Positions 13,000 through 17,168 of a stretch of 17,168 nucleotides of DNA are shown here, piece by piece. The stretch is from positions 1 to 17,168 of the forward strand of contig PBDN01000001.1 of assembly GCA_002718135.1 (NCBI GenBank). The letters are read 5' to 3'. How positions within the stretch are numbered: position 1 is the stretch's first letter; each line of letters opens with the position of its first letter. The position numbers and the translations under genes are program-made. The notes under the pieces are model-generated. The model was not told the DNA's origin. It did no database searches and was given only the letters and a program-made list of their open reading frames with translations. Origin of the DNA: Pelagibacteraceae bacterium. GTDB lineage: Bacteria > Pseudomonadota > Alphaproteobacteria > HIMB59 > GCA-002718135.

Positions 13000-15748
13000 A
13001 GATGAGATAAGTTTCTTTATTAACGGCAAAAAAGTGAAAGCTAATTCTGAAAATACTATATGGGAAATTTCAAAATCTTTAGGAATAGAAATTCCTCATT
13101 TATGTTATAGTGAAGAACCAGGTTACAGAGCTGATGGTAACTGTAGAGCTTGTATGGTAGAAATAGATGGCGAAAGGGTTTTATCTGCTTCATGTATTCG
13201 CAAACCTATTGAAGGCATGAAGGTATATACCTCTTCAGATAGAGCTAAAAAATCGAGAGAATTAGTTTTTGAATTGTTATTAACGGATCAACCAGAAAAA
13301 AAGATTGCTCACGATCCAAATTCAAATTTTTGGAACTGGATAGATAAAATAGAATTAAACGAATCTAGATTTAATAAAAAAAACTTTATAGAACCTGACG
13401 CTTCACATCCTTCAATGGCAGTAAATTTAGATGCATGTATACAGTGTAATTTATGCGTAAGAGCCTGCCGGGAAGTTCAGGTAAATGATGTGATAGGAAT
13501 GGCGTATAGGGGTGAAAACTCAAAAATAGTTTTTGATTTTGATGATCCTATGGGTGATAGTACATGTGTTGCATGTGGAGAATGTGTACAGGCTTGTCCA
13601 ACTGGAGCACTTATGCCAGCCTCAATTGTAGATGAAAAATCTGTTGGTTTTTCAGAAGTAGATAAAAAAATTAATAGCGTATGCCCATATTGTGGAGTTG
13701 GTTGTCAGTTGGAATACAATATTAAAGATAATGAAATTAAATATGTAAATGGTAGAAACGGACCTTCAAATAAAAATAGACTTTGCGTAAAAGGAAGATT
13801 TGGTTTTGATTATATAACTAACAAAGAGAGATTAACAAAACCATTAATAAGACTAGACAATAAAGATAAAAAAAATTCTTTAGCTATAGATCCTTCAAAT
13901 CCATTAACACACTTTAGAGAAGCTTCTTGGGACGAAGCATTAAACTTGGTAGCAGAAAAATTTATAAGAATTAAAAAAACTGAAGGAGGTAAAGGTTTAG
14001 CAGGCTTTGGTTCAGCTAAGTGTTCAAATGAAGAGGCATATTTGTTTCAAAAACTAATAAGAACTGGCTTTCAAACTAATAATGTAGATCATTGCACAAG
14101 GTTGTGTCATGCATCGTCAGTAGCAGCATTGTTAGAAACAATTGGTTCAGGAGCAGTAACCGCGCCCTTTTTTGAAGTTAAAAATTCTGATGTAATAGTT
14201 GTTATTGGTGCAAACCCTACTGAAAACCATCCTGTTGCAGCAACGTTTTTTAAAAATGCAAAAAAAAATGGTGCTAAAATGATTGTAATGGATCCAAGAG
14301 GCCAGGCATTAAAAAAATATGCAGATTATATGGTTCAATTTACCCCAGGCTCTGATGTAGCTTTACTGAATTCATTAATGTATGTGATATTAAAAGAAAA
14401 TTTATATGATAGAAATTATATCAAAGAACATACTATAGGATTCGATGAATTAAAAAAACACTTACAAGATTATGACCCAAAAAGAATGTCAAAAATATGT
14501 GGAATAGAAGAAAAAATCTTATATGAGGTTGCAACAACATTTGGTAAAGCTAAAAATGCAATAATTTTTTGGGGAATGGGTATATCTCAACACACTCATG
14601 GAACAGATAATGCCAGATGTTTAATTTCATTAGCATTAATGACTGGAAATGTTGGAAGACCAGGAACAGGTTTACATCCTTTAAGAGGTCAAAACAATGT
14701 TCAAGGAGCTTCAGATGCAGGACTTATACCAATGATGTTTCCAGATTATAATTTAGTGGATGATAATAATAATTTAGATTTTTATAAAAAATTTTGGGAT
14801 TCAGATTTAGATTCCGAAAACGGCTTAACTGTAGTTGAAATTATGGATTCTATTCATGAAAAAATTATTAAAGGGATGTATATATTAGGAGAAAATCCAG
14901 CAATGTCAGATCCTGATGTATCACATGCTAGAGATGCTCTTTCTAAATTAGATCATTTAGTTGTACAGGATATATTTTTTACTGAGACGGCAAGATTTGC
15001 TGATGTAATACTCCCTGCCTCTGCTTGGCCTGAAAAAGATGGAACTGTAACAAATACTAATAGACAAGTACAAATGGGAAGAAAAGCTGTCCCACTTCCT
15101 GGAGAAGCAAAAGAGGATTGGTGGATTATAGTAGAGATAGCTAAAAAATTAGGTTTAAATTGGAATTATAGTCATCCAAAAGAAATATTTGATGAAATGA
15201 AAGAAGCTATGCCATCACTTAATAATATTTCATGGGAGCGTCTAGAAAAAGAAGATTCAGTAACTTATCCATGTGATTCCCCAACAGAACCAGGTAAAGA
15301 AGTTGTGTTTGGAGATAATTTTCCGATAGAAGGAGGAAAAGGAAAATTTGTACCCGCAAAAATTATACCTTCAGATGAATTACCTGATAAAGAATTTTCA
15401 ATGATTTTAACTACGGGTAGACAACTAGAACATTGGCATACAGGTTCTATGACTAGAAAATCATCAAATTTAGATGCAATTGAACCTGAACCAACAGTAA
15501 GTTTGTCACCATATGACATAGAACAAATTAAGCTTAAACAAGGTGATTATGTAAATGTAACTACAAGAAGAGGATCTATTAAATTAAAAATAAGAAAAGA
15601 TAATTCAATTCCTAAGGGTTTAATATTTATACCATTTTGTTATTATGAAGCTGCAGCAAATATTTTAACCAATTCAGCATTAGATCCATACGGTAAAATT
15701 CCTGAATTTAAGTATTGTGCTGCAAAGCTAGAAAACTTATCCCGATAA
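12992..15748 (+). CDS. fdh1A: Formate dehydrogenase alpha subunit, bis-MGD, FDH1/FdsA type
   Basis: This catalytic subunit oxidises formate to CO2 and passes electrons to the beta subunit and NAD+. In order: a [2Fe-2S] ferredoxin domain (C38, C51, C54, C68), two [4Fe-4S] motifs (C149-C152-C155-C159 and C192-C195-C198-C202), the catalytic-domain [4Fe-4S] motif (C231, C234, C238, C265), then the bis-MGD domain. The metal ligand is cysteine, not selenocysteine: C372 followed by H373 in TRLCHASSVAAL. The conserved loop LHPLRGQNNVQG and the C-terminal cofactor-binding region starting near LTTGRQLEHWHTGSMTRKS are intact. The N-terminus lacks the NuoG-like HxxxC histidine-ligated cluster and instead has an HDPNSNFWNW segment, as I recall for M. 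extorquens FDH1. The 918 residues are full length or nearly so. Annotations may call it fdhF, fdhA or fdsA. Confidence 0.95.
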   Translation: MSKDEISFFINGKKVKANSENTIWEISKSLGIEIPHLCYSEEPGYRADGNCRACMVEIDGERVLSASCIRKPIEGMKVYTSSDRAKKSRELVFELLLTDQPEKKIAHDPNSNFWNWIDKIELNESRFNKKNFIEPDASHPSMAVNLDACIQCNLCVRACREVQVNDVIGMAYRGENSKIVFDFDDPMGDSTCVACGECVQACPTGALMPASIVDEKSVGFSEVDKKINSVCPYCGVGCQLEYNIKDNEIKYVNGRNGPSNKNRLCVKGRFGFDYITNKERLTKPLIRLDNKDKKNSLAIDPSNPLTHFREASWDEALNLVAEKFIRIKKTEGGKGLAGFGSAKCSNEEAYLFQKLIRTGFQTNNVDHCTRLCHASSVAALLETIGSGAVTAPFFEVKNSDVIVVIGANPTENHPVAATFFKNAKKNGAKMIVMDPRGQALKKYADYMVQFTPGSDVALLNSLMYVILKENLYDRNYIKEHTIGFDELKKHLQDYDPKRMSKICGIEEKILYEVATTFGKAKNAIIFWGMGISQHTHGTDNARCLISLALMTGNVGRPGTGLHPLRGQNNVQGASDAGLIPMMFPDYNLVDDNNNLDFYKKFWDSDLDSENGLTVVEIMDSIHEKIIKGMYILGENPAMSDPDVSHARDALSKLDHLVVQDIFFTETARFADVILPASAWPEKDGTVTNTNRQVQMGRKAVPLPGEAKEDWWIIVEIAKKLGLNWNYSHPKEIFDEMKEAMPSLNNISWERLEKEDSVTYPCDSPTEPGKEVVFGDNFPIEGGKGKFVPAKIIPSDELPDKEFSMILTTGRQLEHWHTGSMTRKSSNLDAIEPEPTVSLSPYDIEQIKLKQGDYVNVTTRRGSIKLKIRKDNSIPKGLIFIPFCYYEAAANILTNSALDPYGKIPEFKYCAAKLENLSR

Positions 15749-15783
15749 TATTTGATAATTTTTCATTATAATATTTTTATTTT
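15747..15783 (+). terminator. AT-only hairpin with U-rich tail after the formate dehydrogenase operon
   Basis: AATATT (15747-15752) pairs with AATATT (15770-15775), and ATAAT (15755-15759) pairs with ATTAT (15765-15769). This leaves a 2-base bulge and a TTTTC loop. The 11-bp stem is followed by TTTATTTT (15776-15783) and begins inside the stop codon of the alpha subunit. It resembles a Rho-independent terminator, but the stem contains no G-C pair, so it may be weak. In so AT-rich a genome, chance is possible. Confidence 0.4.
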
Positions 15784-15808
15784 AATATAAATATGATTAA
15801 AAAAGGTT

Positions 15809-15925
15809 ATGAAAAAAATATTTATTATATTAGCTTTCATTTTTGCTTTAAGTAGCTGCTCTACTTTGTCTGATATCAATGAAAGTATTAAAGGAGATGG
15901 AGTTCCTTACATACCTGGTGTGTAA
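15809..15925 (+). CDS. 38-residue predicted lipoprotein
   Basis: This short frame is below common length cut-offs. It begins MKKIFIILAFIFALSSC, a textbook lipoprotein signal: two lysines, a hydrophobic core, and a lipobox-like LSSC with C17 as the lipidated residue. The mature peptide would be only 22 residues, rich in Ser/Gly/Pro (ending GDGVPYIPGV). An AAAAAAGG stretch (15799-15806) sits very close to the ATG and is a poor ribosome-binding site. It resembles entericidin-like small lipoproteins only in architecture. Another ATG at 15793 opens a different frame that ends quickly, so I prefer this one. It lies between the formate dehydrogenase operon and tRNA-Thr; a functional link to either is not evident. 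Confidence 0.65.
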   Translation: MKKIFIILAFIFALSSCSTLSDINESIKGDGVPYIPGV

Positions 15926-15935
15926 TTAACTTTAG

Positions 15936-16011
<76 letters not shown>

Positions 16012-16072
16012 GAATTTCTGAAATCCAAACTATAAGAAAGTTTAGTTCGTTAACTTAAATATACTAATTTAT

Positions 16073-16852
16073 TCAATAATCAATATTATATTTTTTGTTA
16101 TATTCGTAAAGAGCAATTGATGCGGCATTAGAAACGTTTAAACTATCTATTTCAAAATATTTATATTGCTTATTTTTAATAGATATTTTGTAGTCGCAAT
16201 TTTTTTTTGTTAATTCTCTTAAACCACTGTGTTCAGAACCTAAAACAAATACAGATTTTTTTGGAATATCAAATTTGTCTAGAGTTTTATCTGCTTCTGA
16301 GTCTAGTCCTATAATCCAATAATCATTCTTTTTGAGTTCATTGATACATCTTGAAATATTAGGAACTTTTATCAAACTTACAATTTCTGCAGCACCAGAA
16401 GCAGATTTAATTATTGTTGAATTCATTTCAGGAGAATTGTTCTCACTTATAATTATTGATAAACAATTAAATAATGCAGCTGATCTCATAATAGCTCCAA
16501 TATTATGTGGATCGTTAACTTGGTCTAATAATAATAAAATAGATTCTTTATTTTTGCTGCTATTTTTTAAAATTTCTTTTAAAGTTAATTCTTTTAAATC
16601 AAATGCTTGTAAAACTATTCCTTGAGTGTTTTCATCTTTTGAGTACTTGTTTTTAAACTCTTTTTGGGAAATAATAATTATTTCTTTGATTTTTCCCTTA
16701 AATTCATCATAATAATTTTCAGCAGATGTTGGATTTAAAATTAACCTTTTTTTTCTTCTTTTGTCATTTTTTAAGGCTGCTTTTACAGAATGATAACCAT
16801 AAATATTTAAAAGAGAGCTATTTTTTTGTAAAAATTGACTATTTTTCGCCAT
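16073..16852 (-). CDS. rlmB: 23S rRNA 2'-O-methyltransferase, RlmB/TrmH (SpoU) family
   Basis: This is an S-adenosylmethionine-dependent RNA ribose methyltransferase, most likely acting on 23S rRNA (RlmB modifies G2251 in E. coli). The N-terminal substrate-binding domain begins with the typical LNIYGYHSVKAALKN. The knotted SpoU domain shows motif 1 LLLDQVNDPHNIGAIMRSAALF, motif 2 SVFVLGSEHSGLRELTKKNCD and motif 3 SLNVSNAASIALYEY, carrying the catalytic arginine/asparagine and the knot's cofactor loop. I chose the ATG at 16850-16852 (MAKNSQ), giving 259 residues. The longer frame to 16888 adds MLFFHLRYNYQF, which looks non-coding. A position between tRNA-Thr and tRNA-Tyr is a common alphaproteobacterial arrangement, ahead of tRNA-Gly and tuf. 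Confidence 0.93.
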   Translation of the reverse strand: MAKNSQFLQKNSSLLNIYGYHSVKAALKNDKRRKKRLILNPTSAENYYDEFKGKIKEIIIISQKEFKNKYSKDENTQGIVLQAFDLKELTLKEILKNSSKNKESILLLLDQVNDPHNIGAIMRSAALFNCLSIIISENNSPEMNSTIIKSASGAAEIVSLIKVPNISRCINELKKNDYWIIGLDSEADKTLDKFDIPKKSVFVLGSEHSGLRELTKKNCDYKISIKNKQYKYFEIDSLNVSNAASIALYEYNKKYNIDY

Positions 16853-16985
16853 AAATTGATAATTATATCTTAAATGAAAAAAAAGCAAATATTTGCAATA
16901 GAACTATGTACAAACATGATATTTTTCGTTAGAAGACTTTGGTTTTAGGTAAAAAAGCTCTGCGGCAATAAATTTTAATTTAACA

Positions 16986-17013
16986 TTGACAAAAGTACTA
17001 GAATAATTACTTA
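16986..17013 (+). promoter_or_regulatory. Probable sigma-70 promoter of tRNA-Tyr
   Basis: A perfect -35 box TTGACA is at 16986-16991. The best -10 candidate at a suitable distance is TACTTA (17008-17013, 16-base spacer), a weak match. Transcription would start near 17020, about 16 bases before the tRNA. The rest of the 147-base gap upstream (16889-16985) must also hold the rlmB promoter on the other strand; I see no convincing boxes for that. Confidence 0.5.
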
Positions 17014-17035
17014 GTGCTGTTCTCTGAATTTAAAA

Positions 17036-17121
17036 GGAGGGGTGGTCGAGTGGTTAAAGGCAGCGGACTGTAAATCCGCCCGCGTGAGCGTACGTAGGTT
17101 CAAATCCTACCCCCTCCACCA
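17036..17121 (+). tRNA. tRNA-Tyr (GUA anticodon)
   Basis: This is an 86-base type II tRNA with a long variable arm. Acceptor GGAGGGG (17036-17042) pairs with CCCCTCC (17111-17117) and is followed by encoded ACCA. The anticodon stem GCGGA/TCCGC encloses CTGTAAA with anticodon GTA. The extra arm lies in CCGCGTGAGCGTACG, and the T-arm GTAGG-TTCAAAT-CCTAC is perfect. The identity is tyrosine. The 47 bases after it hold only a short GAGT triplication (17149-17160) and no feature I can name. Confidence 0.96.
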
Positions 17122-17168
17122 AATTTGAGGGATAGGAAAAAAGTTGATGAGTGAGTGAGTCGGTTTAA

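Noticed and set aside
11290..15748. Complex I fragments (nuoE/F/G)
   Set aside because: The second gene has a full bis-MGD domain with metal-ligand cysteine C372 in RLCHASS, and cofactor-maturation genes surround the pair; no other nuo genes are present.
17149..17160. Tandem GAGT repeat after tRNA-Tyr
   Set aside because: Only three units of four bases; expected by chance and without further context before the window ends.

Overview
The window is very AT-rich and tightly packed: adjacent genes often overlap by 1-19 bases, the longest non-coding gap is about 217 bases, and no mobile element, CRISPR array or rRNA is visible. Codon use is strongly A/T-biased, and the products resemble alphaproteobacterial proteins. 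Together with aprBA in this setting, this suggests a streamlined marine alphaproteobacterium of the SAR11/Pelagibacterales type. That placement is inference; no rRNA is present to confirm it.

Left part (1-3808), sulfur: the tail of an unidentified protein, then aprB and aprA (dissimilatory-type adenylylsulfate reductase) and a 116-residue protein of unknown function, all on +. Convergent to them is a TauE/SafE-family exporter. Read together, this is a sulfite-handling module: APS reductase run in the oxidative direction would convert cytoplasmic sulfite plus AMP to APS, and TauE/SafE would remove surplus sulfite or a related anion.

Middle (3809-7147), uptake: after a 217-base gap with a potentially structured leader comes a four-gene operon. 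It encodes an NMT1/THI5-type substrate-binding protein, an ABC ATPase, an ABC permease and a small DHFR/RibD-C-type reductase, translationally coupled by 1-, 11- and 4-base overlaps. The substrate is not decided by the sequence; a pyrimidine, purine or pterin-like heterocycle fits best.

Right part (7129-15748), metal-dependent formate oxidation: fdhD-mobA on - and tupB-mobB-moeA on + diverge from a 43-base gap. A tusA gene on - then diverges from a two-gene formate dehydrogenase operon. The beta subunit is a fused NuoE-NuoF-like NADH/FMN protein and the alpha subunit is a bis-MGD enzyme with a cysteine metal ligand. This matches the architecture of the tungsten-containing, NAD-dependent FDH1 of Methylorubrum (Methylobacterium) extorquens. 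The tungstate-type permease TupB next to it supports tungsten rather than molybdenum as the metal. MobA and MobB make the guanine dinucleotide cofactor, MoeA inserts the metal, and FdhD with TusA handles sulfur transfer to the cofactor.

Far right (15749-17168), housekeeping: an AT-only terminator-like hairpin, a 38-residue predicted lipoprotein missed by length filters, tRNA-Thr(UGU) on -, an RlmB/TrmH-type rRNA methyltransferase on -, and a type II tRNA-Tyr(GUA) on + with a good -35 box. The last 47 bases hold nothing I can name.

Most interesting points: the possible cis-regulatory RNA before the NMT1-type transporter, the orphan TupB linked to an FDH1-like enzyme, the aprA-linked unknown protein, and the reductase locked to the ABC transporter.
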